Source: Planctomycetota bacterium (GTDB lineage: Bacteria; Planctomycetota; JAJSAM01; JAJVHW01). Taken from it: a stretch of 60,002 nucleotides of DNA. The number at the start of each line of letters is the position of its first letter. The stretch's first letter is position 1. A program made the translations under genes and the position numbers. The notes under the pieces were generated by a model that saw only the letters and a list, made by a program, of their open reading frames with translations, did not search any database and was not told where the DNA came from. Location: contig JAIOPE010000106.1 in the NCBI GenBank assembly GCA_021414065.1, positions 1-60,002 of the forward strand. The letters run 5' to 3'. This document shows, in pieces, positions 9,201 through 18,170 of the stretch.

Positions 9201-10400
9201 CTGATTGCCGACAAGGCCCGCAACGTCTGGGACGAACGCGTGCGCCGGATCGCGCGCTACTCCGCGACGGACCGATGGGTCCACCTCGCCCGTTGGGTGC
9301 AGCCCGGCGGTCAGGTGTCGAAGCTGTCGGCCGAGCTCGCCGCCGCCTGGGGTGAGTTCCAACTCGACGGGTCGCTCCGCGGGACGGTGTCGGAGCCGGT
9401 CGCCCGCGAGGCGTGGGCGCTGGTCGAACCGCTACGCCCCCGCTACGAGTTCTTCCTCGACCGCTACCCCGACGTCGTCGCGACCGTGGCGCCTCTCTAC
9501 GCCCGCGAGGGCTGGCAGCCGCAGGCTGGCGGGCTCGACAAACTGGCCGGCGAGCTCGGTGTCGCCGGCGGTCGTCCGGTGTGGTGGCCGCGCGAGGTCG
9601 GCGCCACCGCGGCCGACGCCCCGGACACCGCGGCGCGCAAGGATCTCCTCGACGCGATCGGCGACTGCGAGGACGAGGTCGTGCGCCGCGTCGAGCAACA
9701 CTTCCGCGCGCGGTGGGAGCCGATCCGGAAGGACCTGCAGGCGGCCGTCTCCGATGCGTCGCCGGAGCGCGCGGCCACGGCGCAGCGCGACTTCGCCGCA
9801 CTCACGACCGACCTCGCCGCGCTCTTCGGCCCCGACCTCGCCCTCGAGCCGGGCCGCCGCATGCGGGTCGGCGCGTCGTTCCGCGCGGTGCGCGGCAACC
9901 TGCGCACCAGCCTGGAGCTCCGCAACGAGATCACGCGCGGCATGGACTTCACGTTCACGTGCAGGCGCGTGCCCTACCGCGAGAACGAGCAGGAGGGCGT
10001 GCGCCTCCCGTACATCCAGCTCGAGTACCAGGAAGACGGCGGCCGCGAGGCGCAGCGGCAGATCTGGAAGACGTCGGGCACCGAGACCTGGCGCGTCCGA
10101 TGGGCGCCCGGCCGCGGCTCGCACTTCCGGATCTCGATGGTCAGCGAGAAGGGCGACCGCCGCGCGGTGTTCGTGGACTGGACCGGCCCGAGTTGCCTGA
10201 TCGACGCGCTCGCGTCCGGCAAGGGCGGCCTCGCGTCGCTGACTTGGGAGGGCCGCGGCGAGTATGCGACGTCCGTGCCGGCGACGTTCCAGGTCGAGGC
10301 GTCGGACCCGGACCTCCTTCGGCAGATCATGAATCCGCAGAAGCCCGCCGCAGGAGCCCGTTTCGACGGCGACTGCGTCGAGATCGTGGAGCGGCGCTGA
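6267..10400 (+). CDS. tssM: T6SS inner-membrane protein TssM (IcmF family) with Walker A motif
   Basis: 1377 residues starting at GTG 6267, which overlaps the tssL stop. Two N-terminal membrane helices (about 5-24 and 39-61) precede a cytoplasmic domain with an intact P-loop (G122-A-P-A-S-G-K128-S129), then a third helix at about 426-449 and a long periplasmic region. TssM is the central pillar of the envelope complex and contacts TssL inside and TssJ outside. Residues about 560-598 are an acidic Pro/Ala/Lys-rich insertion in the periplasmic part that looks disordered. The C-terminal beta-rich segment (about 1230-1370) fits the TssJ-binding domain. TGATG links it to tagF. Confidence 0.95.
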   Translation: MNRTVVALIAALTVALLVATIAYTVGEILREQHPIPRDWALVSFAVALVVCLCVLLVAWLVRRSKAAGLEDGLAAGSGRDSRGEIEALRKQWKESVAKLRGTAVAGGGGRALAALPWYLIIGAPASGKSTLLRQSGIDFPVGDAAIRGLQGTRNCDWWFSNIGVFLDTAGRYISDESAEEWAQFLDLVRRHRTGAPVNGVIVAIPASDLVERSFEDQDLEARRIRARLDELIDHLGVNFPVWIVLTKVDLVGGFAEYFGGLDAAQRAQMMGWTLDQGEGARYDASDFERRFRLMVHRLRELRPELVAKAALRDRPAAYAFPDEVSGLGDPLNRMLQRIFEPNVYQEMPLLRGVYVTSATQVGTPLQRAATRVRELLGAPRVDADAMGNQIRNAYFVRDLMHERIVRDQGMTWTTQREVERGRTKRLGLNLIGASFGVLALLTIVAFGLAASRELAVIETHVDEVAAGKGGSASKCDALWRAASLATDDNRRNLGLSQQKSLRLDLQEKQREVYVEKVLRPLVDGYRKDAEGVDVKAGVASIAAVEREFRLVEAALRHAADPEAKADPASPDDEEDETPAPADGKKDEPKSAAVAPADHAPKGFFPKDQVAAFEARADRLRTDGVLGKKRKKADPGVGILLDVVWRNRGLPDEVTAEIQAVHDAFRRKAAEYCKAAGAAVDRIEGDAASRASYAAQRRDNFIATCRRVLDQVLAAPAEADDLRRAIGTLADAADGGGAVAGPSALDAAQRALLDGIAASLAALGAGDRPLVADADLAAWDGVASMRRWIDVGATKPAPGAPGTGEAASRAALNAVSKELRRLADSVPAMTARPWTAERAQSIRDALAAMDARVSEGQREWLSRVQPHLVALSGAETPEAYRADERRSGLAVELIEPMIRRNVLYRFFVEEDEDGTFRRLARWKVVKNRDDDGEYSRASLTYDLTQLLSAHAWGEGAEPSRFVAPSSRTAAAKAAVSAFKLIADKARNVWDERVRRIARYSATDRWVHLARWVQPGGQVSKLSAELAAAWGEFQLDGSLRGTVSEPVAREAWALVEPLRPRYEFFLDRYPDVVATVAPLYAREGWQPQAGGLDKLAGELGVAGGRPVWWPREVGATAADAPDTAARKDLLDAIGDCEDEVVRRVEQHFRARWEPIRKDLQAAVSDASPERAATAQRDFAALTTDLAALFGPDLALEPGRRMRVGASFRAVRGNLRTSLELRNEITRGMDFTFTCRRVPYRENEQEGVRLPYIQLEYQEDGGREAQRQIWKTSGTETWRVRWAPGRGSHFRISMVSEKGDRRAVFVDWTGPSCLIDALASGKGGLASLTWEGRGEYATSVPATFQVEASDPDLLRQIMNPQKPAAGARFDGDCVEIVERR

Positions 10401-11992
10401 TGGCGCTGTTCGGAGCGTCCCGCGCCGCGCCGTCGCGCATCGGCTGTTTCGGCAAGCTCCCGGTCTACGGCGACTTCCTCAGCTCCGGAGCGGACTCGCC
10501 CGAGGCGGAGGCGTTCGTGACCTGGCTCCAGGAGGGCGCGGCCGCGTCGGTCGTGCCGTCGTTCGCGCCCGACCAGGTCCTGCAGATGCTGTGGCAGCCG
10601 GTCGGCGCGCGCCGCACGTTGGCGGCTCTGCTCTGGCCGAGCCAGGACGCCGCGGGCCGTCGCTTCCCGTTCGCGATCTTCACGTCGCTCGCGGGCGGAT
10701 TCGTGGACCGTCACGGCCCACGCGCGCTCGTCGCCGCCGACGGCGTGTGGCGGGCGATGCGAGAGCTCCGCACGGCTGTCGCCGCGGCGCCGCGCCAGGC
10801 CGAGGTCTACGCGTGCTTCCGGGACGCGAACGCGCCGACGCCGCCCGAGGATCGGGCGGTCAACCGCGCGTACGTGGACCGCGCACAGGCCGCGCAGTTC
10901 CGCCGCGAGGACTTCGTGCCCGTCGGCCTCCACGTGCAGGATCTGATCTGGTTCGCGGAGAACCTGGGCGGCACGGCCGACCCCCGGTTCGCGCTGCGGA
11001 TGCCTCTCCACGGATCCGCCGACCCGCTGGCGGAAGGCGCGACGTGGCTCCACGTCCTGCACGACCGGCTGGGACTCGGAACGCTTGACGCTGCACTCGT
11101 TGTGCGCAGCGCGCGCGCCGACGGTTCCTCGGTGTTCGAGTTCCGCCGGCCGCTCGCGCGGGACGACTTCAGCTTCCTCTTCGCGCCGACGGCCGACTAC
11201 CGCGCCGCTGATCATCTCGGGTTCCGCGTGGCGCCCACGAGCGCCGCCGACGCATCGTTCCTCGAGCGCTTCCAGCGCGCGTGGGGCGCGCGGCCGCCGT
11301 CCTGCGCAACGGTGCTCGAGACCGGCGCCCAGGGTTGGACGCCCGGCGAGATGGCGACCGGACCGGTCGTGCTGGGGAACTCCGACCCCGTGACGATCGT
11401 TGGCATCGCGGCCCCGTTGCCCGGGCCCCAGACCGATGGTTCCGACCGTGCCGCACCGGGGCGCGACGCACCGGTCCGCGACGTGCCGGGACGCGACGTG
11501 CCGGTCCGGGACGTGCCGACCGGCCGCGTGTACGAGGCCGAGCCCATCACCGATCCGCAGCCGATGATGCTGCTGCCGACGGACGGCATCCTTCCCGTGA
11601 CGCAACCCGCCACGCAACCGGTGGCGGAGTCCGAGCCGGGCACCGCCGACGTGGTCACCGGCGAGGTGGTGCCGACGCCGCGCGTGCTCGCGGATCGTGT
11701 ACGTGAGCTCGTTCGGCGGCCCATGATGCCGGGGCGCGTCGTGCGCATCGACGCCGGCGGACCCACGCCCGTCGTGCTCCTCGCCGACGGAAGCAACGTC
11801 TCACATGTGCGTTCGCCCGCGCCGGAGGCGGTCGAGGAACTCGAGCGCCGCACGCGCGACCACGACGAGGCCGTGCGCCTCATCGCCGAGCTCGAGCGGA
11901 TCCACCGGGAAATGGAGGCCGACCTCCGCCGGATGGTGGACGATGCCTGTTCGCGGACGACGAAGCCCGCCCAGGAGGAACGCCGTGCCTGA
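10400..11992 (+). CDS. tagF: T6SS regulator TagF with long C-terminal extension
   Basis: 530 residues. Residues about 14-260 are a TagF domain, recognisable from G-C-F-G-K-L-P-V-Y-G-D-F-L at the start. In Pseudomonas TagF represses T6SS assembly after translation, opposing the PpkA/Fha1 threonine phosphorylation pathway. Beyond the domain, residues about 353-375 hold a degenerate repeat built on R-D-V-P, then a linker and a C-terminal coiled coil (about 473-515). This roughly doubles the protein relative to ordinary TagF. The ATG shares one base with the tssM stop, and the 3' end overlaps the tssA start. Confidence 0.88.
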   Translation: MALFGASRAAPSRIGCFGKLPVYGDFLSSGADSPEAEAFVTWLQEGAAASVVPSFAPDQVLQMLWQPVGARRTLAALLWPSQDAAGRRFPFAIFTSLAGGFVDRHGPRALVAADGVWRAMRELRTAVAAAPRQAEVYACFRDANAPTPPEDRAVNRAYVDRAQAAQFRREDFVPVGLHVQDLIWFAENLGGTADPRFALRMPLHGSADPLAEGATWLHVLHDRLGLGTLDAALVVRSARADGSSVFEFRRPLARDDFSFLFAPTADYRAADHLGFRVAPTSAADASFLERFQRAWGARPPSCATVLETGAQGWTPGEMATGPVVLGNSDPVTIVGIAAPLPGPQTDGSDRAAPGRDAPVRDVPGRDVPVRDVPTGRVYEAEPITDPQPMMLLPTDGILPVTQPATQPVAESEPGTADVVTGEVVPTPRVLADRVRELVRRPMMPGRVVRIDAGGPTPVVLLADGSNVSHVRSPAPEAVEELERRTRDHDEAVRLIAELERIHREMEADLRRMVDDACSRTTKPAQEERRA

Positions 11993-13136
11993 AAGCAATG
12001 GTCTCCACGGGTCCGAGCCCGTCCTCGATGTCGAGACGCTCGCCGCGGCGATCCCCGGTGACCTGCCGTGCGGCGCCGACCTGCGCACCGACGACTCCCC
12101 GCAGTCGGCCTACTACCGGATCAAGGACGCCCGCAACGCGGCCCGCGCCGCGGAGCGCGCCGCGATCCGCGACCCGGAGTCGGCCACCGAGGAGCCCGAC
12201 TGGCGCACGGTGCTCGACCAGGGCAACGACATCCTCGGTTCGAAGGCGAAGGACTTGGAGGTCGTCGCCTGGATGATCGAGGCGCTCGTCCGCATCCACG
12301 GCCTCGCCGGCCTGCGCGACGGTTTCCGCGTCGCCCGCGAGCTCGTCGAGCGTCACTGGGACGGTCTCTGGCCGTCGGCCGCCGCCGAGGGTGTCGAGTC
12401 GCTCGTCGCCCCGCTCGCGGGCCTGAACGGCGACGAGGCCGAGGGCACGCTCATCGGACCGATCCGCGCGCTCCCGCTCACCGACGGAGCGAGCACCGGA
12501 CCGTACGCGCTCTGGCAGTACGAGCAGGCGCTCGACGTCGCGAAGATCGCCGACATGGACGCGCGTCAGAAGCGCATCGACGCCGGTGCCGTGGCATTGC
12601 CCGACTTCGAGAAGGCCGTCGCGGAATCCGGGATCGCCTTCTACCGCCGGCTCCGCGACGACCTCGCCGCCGCGCAGGCGGAGTACGGGAGCCTCTGCAC
12701 CGCCCTCGACGGGAAGGCCGGCTCGGCCTCGCCGCCGAGCTCGAACATCCGCGACGCGCTCATGAAGTTCGCGGAGTCGTTCGGCTTCGTCACGTCGGGT
12801 CTGATCCTGGACGAGGTTCCCGCCGATGCCGAGGCGCCCGCGGGCGACGCGGCTCAGTCGTCAGCGGCCGCGACCGGCGGCCAGGCGGTCGCTTCTTCGG
12901 TTTCGCGCGAGAGCGGCGAGATCCGGAACCGCGACGACGCGTTCCGCCAACTCGATCGCGTGGCCGAGTGGTTCCGCCGCACGGAGCCGCACTCGCCGAT
13001 CTCGTACTCGCTGGAGCAGGCCGTCCGATGGGGCCGTCTCCCGCTGCCGGACCTGTTGTCCGAGCTCATCGGCGACGACGCCGTGCGCGGCGAGCTCTTC
13101 AAGGTGATGGGAATACGCAAGCCGCCGACTGGTTGA
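11985..13136 (+). CDS. tssA: T6SS assembly protein TssA
   Basis: 383 residues. The start is GTG 11985 with AGGAGG at 11973-11978, six bases upstream; it overlaps the end of tagF. The N-terminus shows the ImpA_N pattern (P-C-G-x-D-L, followed by D-x-R-N-A and acidic E-P-D-W). The C-terminus has the P-H-S-P-I-S-Y segment with W...L-P-L-P-D-L-L that marks TssA/VasJ-like proteins. TssA organises baseplate docking and sheath polymerisation. Low-complexity Ala/Ser residues around 285-300 separate the two parts. A 101-base gap follows before tssB. Confidence 0.9.
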   Translation: MPESNGLHGSEPVLDVETLAAAIPGDLPCGADLRTDDSPQSAYYRIKDARNAARAAERAAIRDPESATEEPDWRTVLDQGNDILGSKAKDLEVVAWMIEALVRIHGLAGLRDGFRVARELVERHWDGLWPSAAAEGVESLVAPLAGLNGDEAEGTLIGPIRALPLTDGASTGPYALWQYEQALDVAKIADMDARQKRIDAGAVALPDFEKAVAESGIAFYRRLRDDLAAAQAEYGSLCTALDGKAGSASPPSSNIRDALMKFAESFGFVTSGLILDEVPADAEAPAGDAAQSSAAATGGQAVASSVSRESGEIRNRDDAFRQLDRVAEWFRRTEPHSPISYSLEQAVRWGRLPLPDLLSELIGDDAVRGELFKVMGIRKPPTG

Positions 13137-13237
13137 TTAGGTTCCGTCCGGGGCGTCCCCGGACGTAATGTACGCAGACACTTCGTGCCCCGGGCGCGCA
13201 TGGGCGCGCTCGCGGGACCGCTCTTCTGGAGGCTGGA

Positions 13238-13753
13238 ATGGCAAGCGTTCACGACAAGCTCTCGAGGGTTCGAGCACCCCGGGTGCACATCGCATACCAG
13301 GTGGAAACGGAGGGGGCGGTCGTCGAGCGCGAACTTCCGTTCGTGGTCGGCGTCCTCGGCGACTTCTCCGGCGACCCCACGTCGCCGCTCAAGCCGATGA
13401 AGGACCGCAAGTTCGTCCAGATCGACCGCGACAACTTCGACGACGTGCTTTCGCGGATGACGCCCGGCCTCAACATGAAGGTCGAGAACACGCTGCAGAA
13501 GGACGGCAGCGAGATCGGCGTGAACCTGAAGTTCAACTCGATGGCGGACTTCGAACCGGCCCGGGTCGCTTCCCAGGTCGAGCCGCTCCGCAAGCTCATG
13601 GAGACGCGCGACAAGCTGCGCGACCTTCTCTCGAAGGCCGACCGGTCGGAGGAGCTTGAGTCGTTGCTCGAGAAGGTGCTTCGCAACCAGGCCGACATGA
13701 ACAAGCTCGCGGGCGAGGTCGGCGAAGCCGGGAAGACCGGGGGTGACGCATGA
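13238..13753 (+). CDS. tssB: T6SS contractile sheath small subunit TssB (VipA)
   Basis: 171 residues, the usual length. The N-terminus reads as a typical VipA: a conserved R-x-x-R-V-x-I-x-Y-x-V-E-T segment, then [13 protein letters not shown], then a helical C-terminus that inserts into TssC. TssB and TssC co-assemble into the contractile sheath around the Hcp tube. GGAGG at 13228-13232 precedes the ATG. The ATGA overlap with tssC couples their translation, as expected for subunits needed in equal amounts. The 101 bases upstream may hold a promoter, but I see no clear elements. Confidence 0.96.
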   Translation: MASVHDKLSRVRAPRVHIAYQVETEGAVVERELPFVVGVLGDFSGDPTSPLKPMKDRKFVQIDRDNFDDVLSRMTPGLNMKVENTLQKDGSEIGVNLKFNSMADFEPARVASQVEPLRKLMETRDKLRDLLSKADRSEELESLLEKVLRNQADMNKLAGEVGEAGKTGGDA

Positions 13754-15228
13754 GCGAGAGTCAGCGCCAGCCGGAGCCCCAACAGAGCGCCGAGACGTCG
13801 ACCGGGCCGAGCCTGCTCGAACAGGCGATCGGTGCCACCAAGCAGACCGAGCGCTCGCGCGCCGAGGATCTGATGCGCGCCCTCACATCGGAAGCGATGA
13901 AGGGCACGATCAAGTGGAACAAGAGCCTCACGGCCACGTTCAACGCCGCGATCCGCGCGATCGACCAGGCCATCTCGGGCCAGCTCGCCGCGATCATGCA
14001 CAACCCGAAGTTCCAGCAGCTCGAGGGCACGTGGCGCGGTCTGCACTACCTCGTCCAGAACTCCGAGACGGGCTCGGGTCTCAAGATCCGGATGCTGAAC
14101 GTCACGAAGAAGCAGCTCTTCAAGGACCTCGACTCGGCCGTCGAGTTCGACCAGAGCCAGCTCTTCAAGAAGATCTACGAGAACGAGTTCGGGTCGCCCG
14201 GCGGTGAGCCCTACGGCGCGCTGATCGGCGACTACCACTTCGGGAACCACCCGGACGACACCGAGCTGCTCACGAAGATGTCGAACGTGGCCGCGGCGGC
14301 GTTCGCCCCGTTCATCACCTCGGCCGGTCCCGGTATGTTCGGGATGGAGTCGTTCGAGGAGATGAGCAAGCCGCGCGACCTCGAGAAGATCTTCGACAGC
14401 GTCGAGTACGCGAAGTGGAAGAGCTTCCGCGAGTCCGAGGACTCCCGCTTCGTCGCGCTGACGATGCCCCGTGTCCTCGCACGTCTTCCGTACGGCGAGA
14501 AGACGAAGCCGGTCGAGGAGTTCGCGTTCGAAGAGGTCGGCTCGGGCGCGGTGGCGCACGACAGCTACACGTGGATGAACGCCGCGTTCGTCTACGGCGC
14601 CCGCCTCACCAACTCGTTCGCGAAGTCTGGCTTCTGCGTCGCGATCCGCGGCGCCGAGGGCGGCGGTCGCGTGGACGGCCTGCCGACCCACACGTTCCGC
14701 AGCGACGACGGCGATCCGGACATCAAGTGCCCGACCGAGATCGGCGTGACGGACCGCCGCGAGGCCGAGCTGTCGAAGCTCGGGTTCCTTCCGCTCTGCC
14801 ACTACAAGAACACGGACTACGCCGTGTTCTTCGGCGCGCAGACCGCCCAGAAGGCGAAGAAGTACGACCGGCCGGAGGCGACGGCGAACGCCGCGATCTC
14901 CGCGCGCCTGCCGTACATCATGGCCACGGCCCGCTTCGCCCACTACCTGAAGGTGATGGGACGCGACAAGGTCGGCTCCTTCATGGAGGTGGCCGAGTCC
15001 GAGGCGTGGCTCAACCGCTGGATCATGAACTACGTCAACGCCAACCCCACCGCGAGCCAGGAGATGAAGGCGAAGTACCCGCTCGCCGAGGCGCGCGTCG
15101 AGGTCAAGGAGATCCCCGGAAAGCCCGGCAGCTACAACGCCGTCGCCTGGCTCCGCCCGTGGCTGCAGATGGAGGAGCTGTCGGCCTCCCTGCGCATGGT
15201 CGCGTCGATCCCGAAGGCGGGCGGCTGA
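13750..15228 (+). CDS. tssC: T6SS contractile sheath large subunit TssC (VipB)
   Basis: 492 residues, full length. It contains the family hallmarks: the H-N-P-K-F-Q-x-L-E-x-T-W-R-G-L segment near residue 80, [10 protein letters not shown] near 135, and G-E-P-Y-G-x-L-I-G-D-Y near 155. The C-terminal region has the long conserved stretch around a H-Y-L-K-V-x-x-R-D-K-V-G motif. This is the major sheath wall protein and the substrate recycled by ClpV. It is coupled to tssB by a 4-base overlap. A second TssC-family gene starts seven bases after its stop. Confidence 0.97.
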   Translation: MSESQRQPEPQQSAETSTGPSLLEQAIGATKQTERSRAEDLMRALTSEAMKGTIKWNKSLTATFNAAIRAIDQAISGQLAAIMHNPKFQQLEGTWRGLHYLVQNSETGSGLKIRMLNVTKKQLFKDLDSAVEFDQSQLFKKIYENEFGSPGGEPYGALIGDYHFGNHPDDTELLTKMSNVAAAAFAPFITSAGPGMFGMESFEEMSKPRDLEKIFDSVEYAKWKSFRESEDSRFVALTMPRVLARLPYGEKTKPVEEFAFEEVGSGAVAHDSYTWMNAAFVYGARLTNSFAKSGFCVAIRGAEGGGRVDGLPTHTFRSDDGDPDIKCPTEIGVTDRREAELSKLGFLPLCHYKNTDYAVFFGAQTAQKAKKYDRPEATANAAISARLPYIMATARFAHYLKVMGRDKVGSFMEVAESEAWLNRWIMNYVNANPTASQEMKAKYPLAEARVEVKEIPGKPGSYNAVAWLRPWLQMEELSASLRMVASIPKAGG

Positions 15229-15235
15229 TCCTCCG

Positions 15236-16828
15236 ATGAATCCTCCTCCCGGCGCCCCCGGCGGCGCCGCACGAGACGAACTCAGGCCCGCCCCCGCCCC
15301 CACGGCGGGGGCGGCGCCGTATCCGGATCTGCTCGCCCGCGTGCTGTCGTCGAAGCCCGGGCCGGAACGCGAACTGGCGAACCGCTCGCTCGACGACTTC
15401 CTCGCGGAGAAGGACCCGGCGCGCGCGATCGCGGCGTGGCTCTCGATCACGGGGCGCCGTGCGGACATGGGCGCGGCGGCGTTCCGGCGCGCCGTGGCGG
15501 TGGACGTCGCCACCACCGACCGGGCGCTCGGCGCACAGGTCGATGCGATCTTGCACCACCCGAAGTTCCAGCGGCTCGAGGCGACCTGGCTCGGCCTGCG
15601 AACCCTCGTGGACCAGGTGGACCCGGCCCGCGGCGACGACGCGCCGCCGATGAAGATCCGCGTGTTTGACGCGACGTGGCGCGACCTGGCACGTGACTTC
15701 GAGCGCGCTGCCGAGTTCGACCAGACCGCCCTCTTTCGCGCGGTCTACGAGTCGGAGTTCGGAATCGCCGGCGGCGAGCCGTACGGCATCCTGCTCGGCG
15801 ACTACGAGGTCCGCCACCGCCCGGGCCCGGGGTACCCGACGAACGACGTGTCGGTCCTCGACGGCATCGCGCACGTCGCGGCGGCCTCGTTCGCCCCGTT
15901 CATCGTCGGAGGTGCCCCGGCACTGCTCGGCATCGACAGCTTCCGGGAACTCGACCTCGTCCCCGATCTGCACCGCGCGCTCGAGCAGACCGAGTACCTC
16001 CGGTGGAACACGCTCCGTCGCTCGGAGGACGCGCGTTTCCTCGGCGTCACGATGCCGCGCGTGCTGCTCCGCGAGCCGTGGGCCGACGACGGCACCCGGC
16101 GCGACGCGTTCCGCTACGCGGAGGACGTGTCGGACCCGAGCGGGTCGTCGTGGCTCTGGGGCACCGGCGTCTGGGCGGTCGGCTGCGCGGTCGTGCGCTC
16201 GTTCCAGGACCACGGCTGGCCAGCGGGTATCCGTGGCGTGCCCTCCAACGGTCTGGGCGGGGGCGTCGTGCCCGGTCTCCCGCGGCCCTCGTTCGAGACC
16301 GACAGTCCGGGGCTCGTCCCACGGGCTCCGTCGGACGTCGCCGTCACCGACCGGCTGGGGCAGAACCTCGGAGACCTCGGGTTCATCTCGCTCACGAGGA
16401 ACCGCGAAACCGGCGACCTCGTCATCTTCGGCGTGCCGTCGATCCAGCTTCCGCGGAAGTTCGACACCGCCGCGGCGACGGCGAACGCCCGGCTCTCCGC
16501 GTCGCTCCAGTGCATCCTCAGCGTGTCGCGCTTCGCGCACCACCTGAAGCTGATCGGGCGCGAGAAGGTCGGATCGTTCGCGTCGCCGGAGGACTGCGAG
16601 GCGATGCTCAACGGCTGGCTCGGGAAGTACTGCACGCGCACTGAGGACACGTCGGAGGCGGAGCGCGCAGGCAAGCCGCTCGCCGAAGGACGAGTCGAGG
16701 TTCGCGAGCGCGCCGGGCGGCCCGGTTGCTACGATTGCGTCGTCCACCTGAAGCCACACTTCCAGGTGGAGAATCTCGTTTCGGCGGTGCGTCTCGTGAC
16801 CGAGTTCGCGCCCATCCAGGCCGGCTGA
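15236..16828 (+). CDS. Second TssC-family protein (ImpD-like sheath paralogue)
   Basis: 530 residues, clearly homologous to the preceding TssC: it keeps H-H-P-K-F-Q-R-L-E-A-T-W-L-G-L, G-G-E-P-Y-G-I-L-L-G-D-Y and the C-terminal H-H-L-K-L-I-G-R-E-K-V-G-S-F block. It differs in a Pro/Ala-rich N-terminal extension of about 30 residues and in an F-L-A-E-K-D-P-A-R-A segment near residue 60 where TssC has its ATKQ-type helix. This matches the ImpD protein encoded between impC and impE in imp-type T6SS loci, as here. Whether it joins the sheath, caps it or acts in assembly is not established. Confidence 0.85.
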   Translation: MNPPPGAPGGAARDELRPAPAPTAGAAPYPDLLARVLSSKPGPERELANRSLDDFLAEKDPARAIAAWLSITGRRADMGAAAFRRAVAVDVATTDRALGAQVDAILHHPKFQRLEATWLGLRTLVDQVDPARGDDAPPMKIRVFDATWRDLARDFERAAEFDQTALFRAVYESEFGIAGGEPYGILLGDYEVRHRPGPGYPTNDVSVLDGIAHVAAASFAPFIVGGAPALLGIDSFRELDLVPDLHRALEQTEYLRWNTLRRSEDARFLGVTMPRVLLREPWADDGTRRDAFRYAEDVSDPSGSSWLWGTGVWAVGCAVVRSFQDHGWPAGIRGVPSNGLGGGVVPGLPRPSFETDSPGLVPRAPSDVAVTDRLGQNLGDLGFISLTRNRETGDLVIFGVPSIQLPRKFDTAAATANARLSASLQCILSVSRFAHHLKLIGREKVGSFASPEDCEAMLNGWLGKYCTRTEDTSEAERAGKPLAEGRVEVRERAGRPGCYDCVVHLKPHFQVENLVSAVRLVTEFAPIQAG

Positions 16829-16848
16829 GCCGGCGGAGGAAGGTTCCC

Positions 16849-17640
16849 ATGGACGCGAGAGAGCTCTACCGCGCCGGACAGCTCGCCGCGGCGATCGCCG
16901 CGATGAACGAAGAGGTGCGGAACAACCCGCTCGACACCGCGCGCCGGGGGTTCCTCAGCGAACTCCTGTGCATCGCCGGGAACCACGAGCGGGCCGACAA
17001 GCTCCTCGACGCGATCGTGACGCAGGAGCCGCAGGCGGGGCCCAACATCGCGCTCATCCGCCAGCTCGTGCGCGCCGACCTCTCGCGGAAGCAGCTCTGG
17101 ACGGAAGGTCGCGTTCCCGAGTTCCTCGGGGAACCGACGCCCGCGCTCCGCGCTCTGCTCCAGGCGGTGATCGCCACGCGCGCCGGGGACCACGCTGCGG
17201 CTGCGACCCTCGCCGCCGAGGCCGAGACCGTGCGCCCGAAGGTGGCCGGAGCCTGTGGCGACAAGCCGTTCGACGACTTCCGCGACGCGGACGACCTGCA
17301 CTGCGCGCACTTCGAGGTGCTCACGTCCACCGGCAAGTACTTCTGGATCCCGACGGAGCGCGTCGAGATCGTGGAGTTCCGCGCGCCGACCCGTCCCCGG
17401 GACCTGCTCTGGCGCCGCGCCCACATGGTCGTGAAAGACGGTCCCGACGGCGAGGTGTTCATCCCCGCGGTGTACTGCGGCTCCGAGGCGAAGGGCGAGG
17501 CGGCTCAGCTCGGACGGACCACCGACTGGGTGGGCGGCGAGGGCTCGCCCGTCCGCGGCGTCGGACAGCGGACGTTCCTCGTGGGCGACGACGCGGTGGC
17601 GCTCCTCGACATGACGACGTTGCGGTTCGGGGCGCTCTGA
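16849..17640 (+). CDS. tagJ: T6SS accessory protein TagJ (ImpE)
   Basis: 263 residues, full length for ImpE/TagJ. The N-terminal half is TPR-like (A-x-x-x-x-x-E-V-R-x-N-P-x-D-x-x-x-R, then G-x-x-E-R-A-D-K-L-L-D). The C-terminal half is a beta domain with W-I-P-x-E-R-V-E-x-V-E-F and F-I-P-A-V-Y, both typical. In Pseudomonas TagJ binds the TssB N-terminus and modulates ClpV recognition of the sheath. ATG 16849 has GGAGGAAGG at 16835-16843. Five bases separate its stop from tssE. Confidence 0.9.
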   Translation: MDARELYRAGQLAAAIAAMNEEVRNNPLDTARRGFLSELLCIAGNHERADKLLDAIVTQEPQAGPNIALIRQLVRADLSRKQLWTEGRVPEFLGEPTPALRALLQAVIATRAGDHAAAATLAAEAETVRPKVAGACGDKPFDDFRDADDLHCAHFEVLTSTGKYFWIPTERVEIVEFRAPTRPRDLLWRRAHMVVKDGPDGEVFIPAVYCGSEAKGEAAQLGRTTDWVGGEGSPVRGVGQRTFLVGDDAVALLDMTTLRFGAL

Positions 17641-17645
17641 CGCCC

Positions 17646-18170
17646 GTGGAACCAGACCTGTCCGGCGCCGGCGCGGAACGCGGGGGACAGCCGCAGCCCG
17701 TCCTCCGGTCGGTGCTCGATCGTCTCGTGGACGACGAGCCCGACCGCAGCGTGGACCCGCCCGTGAGCCGGACCCAGCTCCTGCGGGAGCACCGCGAGTC
17801 GGTGCTGCGTGACCTCGGCAACCTGCTGAACACGCGGCGCGCTGCGGGCGAGATCCCCGCGGAACTCGAGGATCTGATCCCATCGCTCGCCGACTACGGA
17901 CTCCGGGACTTCGTCGCCGACGGACTCGCCACGGCGCAGTCGCGGGCCGACCTCCGCAAGGCGATCGAACGCGCGATCCTCCTCTACGAGCCGCGGTTCA
18001 AACGCGTGGACGTGCGTGTCTTCCAGACCTCGCCGGAGGACGGCGACCCCGCGCTGCGCGTGCGGATCGACGCACTGCTCCACGCCGAGCCGGCGCCGAT
18101 CTCCGTCGCGTTCGACACCGTGATCGACCCGGTCTCCGGGTCGTTCGGCGCCGGAGGGTCCCAGCGGTGA
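17646..18170 (+). CDS. tssE: T6SS baseplate protein TssE (gp25-like)
   Basis: 174 residues from GTG 17646. This is the first credible start after the tagJ stop, although no good ribosome site is visible, so coupling to tagJ is likely. The C-terminal 130 residues fit the gp25/TssE fold: a V-L-R-D-L-G-N-L-L-N-T-R segment, then Y-G-L-x-D-F, then E-P-R-F, whose E-P-R motif is the family signature. TssE is a baseplate part that starts sheath polymerisation. The stop overlaps the tssF GTG. Confidence 0.92.
   Translation: MEPDLSGAGAERGGQPQPVLRSVLDRLVDDEPDRSVDPPVSRTQLLREHRESVLRDLGNLLNTRRAAGEIPAELEDLIPSLADYGLRDFVADGLATAQSRADLRKAIERAILLYEPRFKRVDVRVFQTSPEDGDPALRVRIDALLHAEPAPISVAFDTVIDPVSGSFGAGGSQR

Noticed and set aside
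6111-9362. 1083-residue open frame antisense to tssM
   Set aside because: Arg/His/Asp-rich shadow of a GC-rich gene; no ribosome site and no recognisable domain, while tssM on the other strand is certain.
15236-16828. Second TssC as a pseudogene copy of the first
   Set aside because: Frame is intact over 530 residues with normal composition and conserved motifs; a functional paralogue is more likely.
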